Assembly (NCBI RefSeq): GCF_000499845.2
Contig: NC_023759.2
Location: 43,990,672-44,054,671, forward strand
Length of the DNA: 64,000 nucleotides
Direction: 5' to 3'
From: Phaseolus vulgaris
Lineage: Eukaryota > Streptophyta > Magnoliopsida > Fabales > Fabaceae
Part shown: positions 12,001-24,000 of the stretch, piece by piece
How the letters are laid out: the number at the start of each line of letters is the position of its first letter
Position numbering within the stretch: position 1 is the first letter of the stretch
Translations under genes and position numbers: made by a program
The notes under the pieces: model-generated
Told to the model about the DNA's origin: nothing
Seen by the model: the letters and a program-made list of their open reading frames with translations, nothing else
Databases searched by the model: none

Positions 12001-15000
12001 ATATTCTCAGTACTAGAAGCATTAAATGATAAGAAACTAGAACTCTTATCGCTCATGGTTAAAGAACAAGAGCTAGGCTTACTAAGAGAGTTCATGAGAG
12101 CTCTAAACATTCCAACTCTTCTTTGCTGAGTGAGGGCACCTCCCCTGCTATTTGAGGGAATCGTAAGGTCGTACTTTCAGAGTCAGATGATGCTTGATTA
12201 GCATGCCTTTGTATGGTACCTTTGAATCCTCCAATACGTTCCAAGACCTTCTCCTTTCCATGAAGTTTGAAGCACCTTTCCTTAGTATGACCTGTCTTTT
12301 TACAATAACTGCACCAACGATCTTCACGATTAGCCTTTGTGGGAGGCTTTCCAAATGAAGGAAATGAACCTTTTATAGGGCCTTTGCCAGTCGCCATAGC
12401 TGAACTATCACCAGAGTTGTTAGTACTTAGAGCTGAACTATCAACAGAGTTGCCCCTGTCGAATATTACTAACCTCCGAGTTTCTTCCCTCGTACAATGT
12501 GAAAAACCTCTGAGAGAGAAGGGAAATTTTCCTTTCCCAAAATCTGAATCCTAATTGGATCAAATTCAGGATTTAATCCAGAAAGAAATTTAAATATGCG
12601 TACCCTTTCAAGAAATTGTGTTAGTGCAATAGAGTCATGTGTGCACTTCATCTTCAAATTTTGATATTGATCTAATTCGATCCATAAACCATTCAACATA
12701 CCATAGTAGTTTGTTACTGAAAGGCTCCCGTGGCTGTGATGAAGCCATATCTGAGAAGATGACCAAGATTCAGTGCCTTGCTGAAGAGTAGAAGTGTGTG
12801 CCTGTAGTTTAGTACATTTGTTAATTTCTTCCTGTTGTAAGTAATATAACCAGCCCTGCTCTTTAGCAAGTCCAATTGTCTTCCCCGTGGCAAGATCTTG
12901 AAAAACACAATGGGAAGGAAAAAATGTCACTGCACAATTTAAATCTTGGGTAATCTTATGTATAGACAAGAGGTTATTAGATAGGTTGGGAACATGAAGC
13001 ACATTTTTTAAAGGGAAGGAAGGTTGAAGGTGGATATTACCATGACCAGTAATGCGGTTATTGGAACCATTAGCTACAGTAATATGTTGGTTATAAGATA
13101 AGGCATTGTCGGATGAAAAGTAAGAGGAATGAGGTGTCATATGATCAGTAGCACCAGAGTCTATAATCCAGATATTCTCAGTACTAGAAGCATTAAAGGA
13201 CAAGAAACTAGAACTTTTATCGCTCATGGTTAAAGAATAAGAGCTAGGCTTACTAAGAGAGTTCATGAGAGCTCTAAACGTTCCAACTCTTCTTTGCTGA
13301 GTGAGGGCACTTCCTCTGCTATTTGAGTGAAAGGTAAGGTCGTACTTTCAGAGTCAGATGATGCTTGATTTGCATGCCTTTGTGTGGTACCTTTGAATCC
13401 TCCAATACGTTCCAAGACCTTCTCCTTTCCATGAAGTTTGAAGCACCTTTCCTTAGTATGACTTGTCTTTTTACAATAACTGCACCAACGATCTTCACGA
13501 TTAACCTTTGTGGGAGGCTTTCCAAATGAAGGAAATGAATCTTTTATAGGGCCTTTGCCAGTCGCCATAGTTGAACTATCAACAGAGTTGCCCTCGTCCA
13601 ACATTACTAACCTCCGAGTTTCTTCCCCTCGTACAATGTGAAAAACCTCTGAGAGAGAAGGGAAATTTTGCATTCCCAAAATCTGAATCCTAATTGGATC
13701 AAATTCAGGGTTTAATCCATAAAGAAATTTAAATATGCGTACCCTTTCAAGAAATTGTGTTAGTGCAATAGAGTCATGTGTGCACTTCATCTTCAAATTT
13801 TGATATTGATCTAATTCGATCCATAAACCATTCAACATACCATAGTTAGTTTGTTACTGAAAGGCTCCCTTGGCTGTGTTGAAGCCATATCTGAGAAGAT
13901 GACCAAGATTCAGTTTCTTGCTGAAGACTAGAAGTGTGTGCCTGTAGTTTAGCACATTTGTTAGTTTCTTCCTGTTGTAAGTAATATAACCCGCCCTGCT
14001 CTTTAGCAAGTTCAATTGTCTTCCCCGTGGACACAATGGGAAGGAAAAAATGTCACTGCACAATTTAAATCTTGGATAATCTTATGTATAGACAAGAGGT
14101 TATTAGATAGGTTGGGAAAGTAAGCACATTTTTTAAAGGGAAGGAAGGTTGAAGGTGGATATTACCACGATCAATAATGGTTGTATAAAGTTGTACAAAT
14201 CAAAGAAAATCAAATCACTTACAAATTTGTCCTAATAAATATAAAATGGAAATTTGCACTTAATTACTGCATAATTCTCCTGACTATGCAATAAAAATTA
14301 TTAAGAAGTGGACTTTAAGCCTAACTCAACTTTATAAAACCGGCTTATAAGGTGAGGTTTCCACCCACTTATATAATATGAAATATCCTTATCTTTAGTC
14401 GATATGGAATCTCCAACATCCCTCTCACACCAAGACCCTCCAACTCGTCTATTGGACTATATATTATGGGTAGTCCGACAGCGGTCCGATAACGGGTGAC
14501 CTGATAAGCCCAACAAACACTCGCAATGATAAACTATAATTGACTCTGATACTATATTAAGAAGTAAAGTTTAAGCTTAATTTATCCTTATAAAATCAGC
14601 TGATAAGGTGAGGTTTGCACCCACTTATATATTATGAAATGTCCTTATCCCTAATCAATGTGGGATCTCCAATAGTAACCTTTGTAAACAAGTAGTCTCC
14701 TGAATCCTGATTTATTCTCCCTCCAATAACAGATAAACTGTTATTTCAGTTTTGCATTTTTATTTCATTGCACTTTGCTATCTATCTCTTAAGCTATACA
14801 AACCCTAATAGAAGGGGTGTTGGATACAACACTTGTTCAACACTGGGATGTCATTCTGTAAAAAATATTAAAATTTAGATACAAGAATTCAGAGTTTCTT
14901 AATCTGTTACAAATTTACCTAGCAAAGCAACACACAAGAATCAAGGAATTGGTTGAAATGTGATTCTGAATTAGTTGTCTGAGCTTTTAAAAATGCTAAC

Positions 15001-18000
15001 AGTGGAAAGAAAGAGATGAAATATATTTCTTAGAAATCTTACAAATGTGATTACAGTCTCTATTTATAGACTGTTTTACAACCTAATTCAGAAAATAAAT
15101 AATAGGTAATGAAAGCCAGAAATAATGGGTGTTTAAAGCTGTACAAATCAAATCACTAACAAATCTGTCCTAAGAAATATAAAATGGAATACATGATAGG
15201 ATAGTATACCTTTTCTAAATTCTGATTTTTTGGGAGATAGATTTCAACTTCCTCGTTTTAGGTTTTCTTAGTGGCTTGTGGTCTACCCCCACTTTTTCTT
15301 TTCTCATTTATTTTATGGATTAGGGCATTGCATATGATTTTTAATTGTGGTGGTGGCAGCACAACTATGATGATAATTAACATTGTGATGCTTAGCACTA
15401 CCTTTTTATTGAAAAAAAGGTACAGCTTCAGTTAGAAGCTTTGGGTGCTCTTAATTTAAATTTAACCTTCTATAAGAAAAATGGTTGCAACATCATTTAA
15501 CTCTAGAACACTTGGTCATATAGGCTTTAATTAACACTTTGTTATGAACAAACTATCCTGAAAGCTTAAGTTATTAGGTGATGTTAGATATTATTAGATA
15601 TAATTAGATATTATTTGATATTATGAGATATTATAGATATTGTTAGATATCTCATATTTATGTAATGGGCTTAGCCCATATGTTTCTTTTTCCTATATAA
15701 ACATAACCCTATGTGTTCAATATACACAAGGGATTTACCCTATTCTTTCTTTTCCTTTAATATGAAGGAAAAGAAAGAATAGGGTAAATCCCTTGTGTAT
15801 ATTGAACACATAGGGTTATGTTTATATAGGAAAAAGAAACATATGGGCTAAGCCCATTACATAAATATGAGATATCTAACAATATCTATAATATCTCATA
15901 ATATCAAATAATATCTAATTATATCTAATAATATCTAACAGGTGATGACACAAATGATTTAATTTTTTACACAGATCGGGTAACATTTACGTTCAAATAT
16001 TATTAGAAGATGAGTTTCATGTTGTCATCTTTACTCCAATTTGAAGAATTTTTTATGTAAATTAATTGATTTTTCGAGTACAACTTTTTCCAGGCATTTT
16101 CTCAGCACATGGAACTGTCAGTTTTGTTTCTAGAACATGTGATAACTGTCCTTAGCCAGATTCCAATCCTAAAAGGTGATGTCGACAGAGTTGAGGATAG
16201 CCCTGTTGACAGTCATACAGAAGATGGCAAACTGCAAGCTGCAATTTTTGCTCTTACTGCTTTCTTCAGGTCTGTGTTATCAGCAATGCTTTTTCCTTTT
16301 AAGATACATTAATAATCCAACCAATTTACAAACCATTGTTTGATACAGAGGTGGGGGGAAAGTTGGAAAAAGGGCTGTTGAACAAAACTATGCTTCTGTT
16401 CTTTCTGAGCTTACACTGCAACTTGGAAGCTGTCATGGTTTAACCTATTCTGGTCAGCATGAACCATTAAGGTGACCGCATTTTGAAACTGTGCTTCTGT
16501 TTTTGCCTATTTCTGTTCTTACTGAGCTTACACTGCAATTTCACTTGCATGTTAGCATCCACATTTGTATTGCCTGTCAATTATGTCTGTATCTTATTTT
16601 GTTTTACATATAAATATGTTAAAAGATAATCTTAAAGGGTGTGTTTTGAAATCTAAAGTTGATATTATTTTTGGATGGTTTTCAACGGGAATAAGGGAGA
16701 TGCATTAAATCAAACCCTAAAAGTGAGTTTTTATGTCTCACCTACCATTCTTTTTCTCTGGGCATGATATTCTAGTCATATGGTTTAGTTGGCGTCTGAA
16801 AAGGAACTGAACAAATTACAATAGTATAATAAAATTTGTGAAAAATTACTCAGAAAAAGCAGTTATGGGGCACAATTGCACTTGTGAATTCTATGTTTAA
16901 TTCCACTTATGTTCTTGTGCAGGAATCTTCTTACTGCATTTCAGGCGTTCTGTGAATGTGTTGGTGACCTTGAGATGGGCAAGGTAAACAAATTTAAAAT
17001 TGCTCCATGTTAGGGTGTAAGATATGGTCTTGCAAGCAAATTAATATAAAAAAGTGTTCCTTTATCTAGATTTTAGCTAGAGATGGAGAACTATTAGAAA
17101 ATGAGAGGTGGATTAGTCTCATTGGAGACATTGCAGGCTGCATATCTATAAAGCGACCAAAAGAGGTAATGTGATTTCAGATATACTTAACTAGTTATAT
17201 GCATTACCTTACATATCCAGAATTCCAGATGAGTTCATGATTGTATGAGCAAAAGAAAAACACTAATAGGATATTTGGAGTAGCCTCAGTATATATTGAT
17301 GAAATTGTAGGGGTTTCCTTTATTTGTTGTTGGTGTTGGAGATATAAATCAAACCTTGAGTCACCTTTTCAAGTAAACCCATTTCTGGAAATTCTTTGAT
17401 AGGTCAAGGCCTTGATAGGTAAACACCTTTTACCCATAATCTCTTTGATAAACTGTTAGGAGATCAATCCTCTTGCTACCTTTATTGGATCAGTGGGTAT
17501 GCATGTTGAAGATACGAATCTGAAACATTGGTTATTCTCTTAACAACATAAGCTTGAATGTTTTAAGCTTTGATTTTTATTGAAAGTTATGATAATTATA
17601 TCAATTGATTGTGTTAGCATATGTATGCTAATATTTTTGGTGTTTTTATATTAGACTTGGCTCAATAATTTAATATTATTTAGTTTAGTTACAAGGAATG
17701 TGTGGAATAGGCTATTTGATGCTGTTGAGTAGTAGCCTGCCCACTAGTCAGAAGAATGGACCAGGTCTTTGTACGTGGAAAATTTGCAGTTAAATGGAGC
17801 ATTTTGCTAATGGAATGAAATCAATAGTTTTCAAAATCAGGTTTTGCATACATTTTGGATAGGTTATGATGCTATCACTGAAATACAATGATTATTTAGC
17901 ATATTGTTTTGTTTAAAATACTATTGTCATCAATAAAGTGGTCTGTTAATTAGATTTTAATTTCAGTTTCACTTCTCTTTTTCCATAGGAGGTGTCTCAT

Positions 18001-21000
18001 CTTTTTATTTATAGGTTGCTTATTCTAGCTCCACCCTGTCACCTCCCTGCTCTTTTTGTACACAATAATGAATTGACTAATATTTGAACTATGGAATAGA
18101 CTACATGAATGAATGAACCTGATTTTTTTTTTCACTTTTAAGAATACGTAATGTATTTGACCTGCTTTTCAGTTTCTAGAAATAATACGATAGAAAAGGT
18201 GTACTGTTGGGGATCATTTGCTTTCCTTGAGAGCTATTTCGTAAAAATGTATGCGCTGTGAAGTGTGAACCTGATTGACAAATTTTCTTTCCTTGTTGGG
18301 AATATAGGTACAAAATATTTGTCTATTTTTGAAAAACTCATTGTATCGACCCCAGAAATATCAGAGGGAAGCTGCAGCTGCTGCACTATCAGAATTCATT
18401 CGGTATAGGTGAGTGAGTATATAATGAAACTTTAAATAATTGCCACCCATTGATGCTGCAATGTTATTTAATGGCTCATTGCCTTAATCTCTTTGAAGAA
18501 AAGTGTGTTTTTATTTTTATTTTTTATTTTTACATAGGCATATTTTTGACAAAACAACGATCTATTATAATGCTTTTTTTAGAAACAGTTATTTGCTCAT
18601 ACTTCTAATGTTTAGAAAATGGAATCAATACAATAAAAAGAGGAGATTTGATATCCTCTAATGATAAAGATATGATGGGAATAAATATCCTCTAATGATA
18701 AATATATAATACGGGAAGAAATAAAAGTGTTCATAATAATACATAAGTAATGTAGATATTATTTATTGCATAGGATATGCTCCTTATTCTTATAATTATA
18801 GCAACTTGACAAAAACTCGTGTCAAGACTGAGGATTGGACCCTGTATCCTTGCTTAGGAACAACCATCACTCCCTGTATATTACACCACTACATTCTTTT
18901 TTATAGTTTATATATACTTCATGTATAAAAATATGGAATAAATACAATAAAAAAGAAGATTTGATATCCTCGAATAATAAAGATATGATTTGAGAATAAT
19001 AAAAATCTTCTAACAATACATAATATAATCTAAATATTCTTGATTATATAGAATTGGCTCCTTTTTAATAATTATAACACCGTGCCAAAAACATGTGTCA
19101 TGACAACAACTCTTAGAAAAAGTCGGGACTAAGATTTGACCCTCAATCCTTGTTTGGAACAACCATCACTTCCTGGAAATTACACCACTACATTTTTTCG
19201 TAGTTTATATATTTCTGTCCCACTAAAATGAAGAATGAAGCTTGCTAGAATATTTTAAAGACAACACCTTAAGTTTCTGCAAAAACATCCAATACTTACC
19301 GTCCTTTGGTTTAAGTTTTCATTTAGGAGAAAAGCTTTACAGGAAACTTGTGTTGTCTCACATACACATAGTTTCAACTAAATGTCTCTCCTGCCCAAGA
19401 AGGATTTATTTTTTTGCTAACTTTCTCTCAGGTTTGTGTGCATTGTTCTAACGCACCATTGACCAGGTGAGTTTTCCAGCAGTGTGTTTCTTGTGACACC
19501 GCTTTCTCTGGCAAACATAGGGTTGGGATCGTGCTGCACCAATCTAACCAATCGTCCAAATGCCAACGTGAACCACCTACCCACACCCTCTCACGCATGA
19601 CTTCTCTCCCATTCTAGCTACAACTCTGATTGGTGTGTGCGGTGGTGTTTCATTGTCGACCAACATGAGCCACAATTGCCTCCTTTGCGCATTCTTATCC
19701 CTATGGTTCTAGCTCCATCAAAGTTAGTTTGGTTGTCCGATCTACTTTTCTTTCTCCATAGATTATTTTACTATTTTTTTTTCTAGATTTATCAAAAAAA
19801 AATGTCTTCCACAACACCATGTCAACATCCAAAACAAATTCTCCCATCTTTTCTAACCGTATTGTTGGATATCCCACATCGACTAGAAATAAGGTCAGTT
19901 CATTGTATATAAGTGGGTGGAACCTCACCTTACAAGCCGATTTTGTAAGGTTGAGTTAGGCTTAAAGTCCACTTCTTAAGATGATATCAAAGCCATTTAG
20001 AGTCCGTGGAAAGAAATAGATGAAATATATTTCTAACATATCTTACAAATGTGATTACAGTCTCTATTTATAAACTGTTTTACAACCTAATTAAGGAAAG
20101 AAATAATAGGTAATGAAAGCCAGAAATAATGGGTGTTTAAAGCTGTACAAATCAAATAAAATCAAATCACTAACAAATATGTCCTAATAAATATAAAATG
20201 GAATATGCACTTAATTATAACATAATTCTCGTGATTATGCAACACTCCCCCTCAAGTTGGTGAATGTATATCTATCATTCCCAACTTGCAAGTAAGATCT
20301 TCGAATTGTTTTGTGGGAAGTCCCTTAGTAAACATATCTGCCAATTGGAGTCTTGAAGGGATGTACTCAGTGGCTATAAGACCATCATCCAACTTCTCTT
20401 TAATAAAGTGTCGGTCTATCTCTACGTGCTTTGTTTGATCATGTTGAACCGGATTGTGTGCAATACTGATAGCAAACTTATTCTCACACGCCAAACCCAT
20501 AGGAGCTTCATATTTTATTTTTAGGTCATCAAGTATGATCTTCATCCATAAGAGTTCACACACCCCTTGAGCCATGGCTCTAAATTCTGCCTCTGCACTT
20601 GATCTTGCAACTACATTTTGCTTCTTGCTCCTCCATGTCACCAGATTTCCACCCCAGAACATGCAGTCGCCTGTGGTGGATCTCCTATCAACAATCGATC
20701 CTGCATAGTCAGCATCAGTATATACTTTCAGAGATAAGTTTTCCCCCTTTTTGAATAACAATCCTTTTCCTACAGAGGCTTTTAAGTACTGAATAATTTT
20801 ATCTACTGCCTGCAAGTGTCTTTCTCTTGGATCATGCATAAATTGGCTAACCACACTAACTGCATAGGCTATGTCTGGCCTAGTGTGTGATAGATAAATG
20901 AGTTTTCCCACAAGTCTTTGATATTGTGTCTTCTCCACTTTTGGGTTTTCCTCATCATTCCCAATCCTATGATTTTGCTCTATTGGCACTCCAGTGGGCT

Positions 21001-24000
21001 TACAACCCAACTTACCAATCTCTTTGAGAAGATCAAGGATGTATTTCCTTTGAGAAATAAAGATGCCCGGTCTCGAGTAAGCAACCTCTATCCCAAGGAA
21101 GTACTTCAGCTTCCCAAGATCCTTCATTTCAAATTGAGCAGCTAGTCTCTCCCTCAAATTTTGTTTTTCAATCACATCATCACCTGTAATAATCATATCA
21201 TCTACATAGACCAAAAGTAGAGTGAGTTTACCATTCTGAGAATGTTTTATTTACAGAGTATGGTCACCTTGGCTTTGTCGGTACCCCAAAGATACGATAG
21301 CTTGAGTAAACCTTCCAAATCAAGCACGAGGTGATTGTTTAAGACCATATAGGGCCTTCTTAAGTCTGCACGCCTTATTCCCTTCATTAACAACACCATA
21401 ACCAGGTGGAATCTCCATGTATACTTCTTCCTCCAAGCTTCCATGCAAGGCATTTTTAACATCAAATTGATGCATTGCCCAACCAAAGTTTGCTGCCAGG
21501 GAGAGAATAATCCTGACTGTATTCATTTTTGCGACTGGAGCAAAAGTCTCCTCATAATCGATCCCAAAGGTTTGAGTGTACCCTTTTGCAACCAACCTTG
21601 CTTTATACCGATCCAGTGTGCCATCAGACTTATACTTAACTGTGTATATCCACCTATAGCCCACTGCTTTCTTATCTTTTGGTCTCTCTACAATCTCCCA
21701 AGTCTCATTCCTTTCTAACGCGCTCATTTCTTCATTCATGGCTTGAATCCAGTTCTCATCTTTTAAGACTTCTTGTACCGATGTAGGGATTTTGATAGAA
21801 TCAATAGCTGAAAGAAAACTCTGGTGCTGCATAGAAAGTTTTTCTGTAGACACAAATTGGGATATAGGATATTTGGCACAAGATGTGTTTTCTTTTCTCA
21901 AGGCAATAGGTAAATCATTTAGGTTAGGTTTAAAAGCAGTATTTAAGGTGTCCTCAAGAGTCTCACTAGTATGAGTTCTTACCTCCGGTTCAGACAATTG
22001 AAGTTGTTGTTCGACCAGGACGGGTTCTTGTTGCCTTCGTTGATATTGTTTTCCAAAATATTTGTCTTCATTATTCTTCTCTAGTAATGATGTTGGTGCA
22101 GGGTCTTTGTCATCCTCCCTAAGAATGAAATCCTGCAACAAAGGAAAAGGTGGCAACTCAAGATTCTCAACTTCTTGAATACTCTCCCCCTGAAGTTGAG
22201 AACTAGGAAAGAAAGTCTCTGTTTCATGAAAGGTAACATCCTTGGAAACATAAACTTTACGACTTTGAGGGTGATAACATTTGTACCCCTTTTTGTTGGG
22301 GGCATAACCAATGAAGACACATTTGATGGCGCGAGGATCTAACTTACCCCGATAAGGACTATGAACATGGACAAAAGCAGGACAACCAAAGACACGATTC
22401 TGAAGACTAGTCTACATGGGAATAGAAGGATAGAATGTGGTCATAACCTGAATAGGAGTAACACCCTCTAGAACCCGAAAGGGTAATCTATTTATCAAAT
22501 AATTAGCGGTCAGGACTGCTTCCCCCCAATAAGATCTTGGAACAGATGTTTGGAAAAGTAAAGCTCAAGTAACCTCAAGGAGATGACGATTTTTCCTTCC
22601 AGCAACCCCATTTTGTTGAGGAGTGTCCACACATGTTAATTCATGAACAACTCCATTTTCCTGAAGGAACTGGGAAAAGTTTTGGTTCACATATTCTCTT
22701 CCATTATCAGAATGCAATCTCTTCATTGGACTTTCAAATTGTGTTTGAATCATTCTGTAAAACTTTACAAACAGGTGAAAAACTTCAGACTTATCTTTCA
22801 TGAGAAATATCCAGGTAACCCGAGTACAATCATCAATAAATGAAACAAACCATTTTGCACCTGAGATATTAGGAATAGGTGAAGGTCCCCACACATCCGA
22901 ATGAATAAGATCAAAAGGTTTAGAACTTTTATTACCATTGGGAGGAAAAGTTGTCCGATGGTGTTTAGCAAACTGACAAACATCACAATGAAATGACTCA
23001 GCAGAAACTTTTGTAAATAAAACAGGAAATAAGGACTTTAGGGTACTAAAGAGAGGATGACCAAGACGTTTGTGTTGAAGCCATATCTGAGAGGATGACC
23101 AAGATTCACGACCTTGCTGGAGATTAGAAGTGTGTGCCTGTAGTCTAGCACACTTTTTATATTCTTCATGCTGTAAATAATATAACCCGCCCTGCTCTTT
23201 AGCAATTCCAATAGTCTTCCCCGTGGCAAGATCCTGGAAAACACAATGGGAAGGGAAAAATACCACAGTACAATTGAAATCTTGGGTAACTTTTTGAATA
23301 GACAAGAGGTTATTGGATAATTTGGGAACATGAAGCACATTTTTTAAAGGAAATGAAGGTTGAAGGTGAATGTTACCACAACCATTAACGGGGGTAGTGG
23401 AACCATTAGCAACAGTAATATATGGGTTACCAGATAAAGCAGTGTAGGATGAAAAATAAGAGTAATGAGGTGTCATATGATCAGTAACACCAGAGTCTAT
23501 AATCCAGATATTTTTAGTATTAGAAGCATTAAAGGATTAAAAACTAGAACTCTTACCACTCATAGTGAATGAACAATAGCTAGATGGCTTACTAAGGGAG
23601 TCCATGAGAGCTCAAAACCAACTGAGTTTTTCAGATGGGCAAAATTGATCCAGTTTAAAAAAAAAATTCGGTGGCGGTTACCAGCGGCCGGCGGCAGTTT
23701 CCGGCGATCGGAGGCAGTTTCCGGCGATCAGAGGCAGTTTCCGGTGATCGGTGGAAGTTTCCGGTGATCGGCGGTGGTCGGTGGTGGTTGGCGGCAGCGG
23801 TCAATGGCGGTGGCAGTAACAGTCAATGGTGCAAGGTGGTGGTGGTGGTTAATGGAGAAAAGATAAGTATAATAAAAAAGTTGCAGCAATGAAGGCTGCC
23901 AATGATTACAGCAATGAAGGCTGCTAAAAAAGAATATTGCAGAAGAGTCTCCCACCGAATATATTTCTAACATATCTTACAAATGTGATTACAGTTTCTA

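Larger units (their letters stand above)
11520..14170 (-). repeat. Tandem ~1.15 kb amplification of copia gag-protease segment
   Basis: The string CTGAGAAGATGACCAAGATT occurs at 11580, 12751 and 13891, giving periods of 1,171 and 1,140 bp. Each unit, read on the minus strand, runs gag with zinc knuckle, then retropepsin with DSGATDH (complete in the middle copy), then pre-integrase. At the unit junctions the pre-integrase end (SSQIWL...) fuses to the gag segment starting [14 protein letters not shown]. In the 12469-13266 frame this fusion is open (265 codons). The third unit is truncated by the LTR piece at about 14170. Confidence 0.8.
10398..14287 (-). mobile_element. Ty1/copia family C, copy in SGR6 intron 14: rearranged, internally amplified
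   Basis: The left LTR (about 10398-10639) is followed by the reverse of a polypurine tract (CTCCCCCTCAAGTTGG). Minus-strand fragments come next: a short RNase H scrap (10670-10927), integrase pieces (11046-11477) with ETPQQNG-like and ERKNR motifs, retropepsin/pre-integrase (11496-11831), gag with a CX2CX4HX4C knuckle (12092-12397), then repeated units. Most of reverse transcriptase is missing. The right end is a partial LTR (about 14168-14287) joined at a short AATAATGG match. It is antisense to SGR6. It cannot be autonomous. Confidence 0.8.

Noticed and set aside
15582..15940. Ordinary DNA-transposon MITE
   Set aside because: The arms are full-length copies of a copia LTR found in context at 28.1 and 31.3 kb, and the target duplication is 5 bp as for copia.
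18610..19215. CRISPR-like or satellite array
   Set aside because: Only two long units with no spacers; eukaryotic repeat of LTR-like text.
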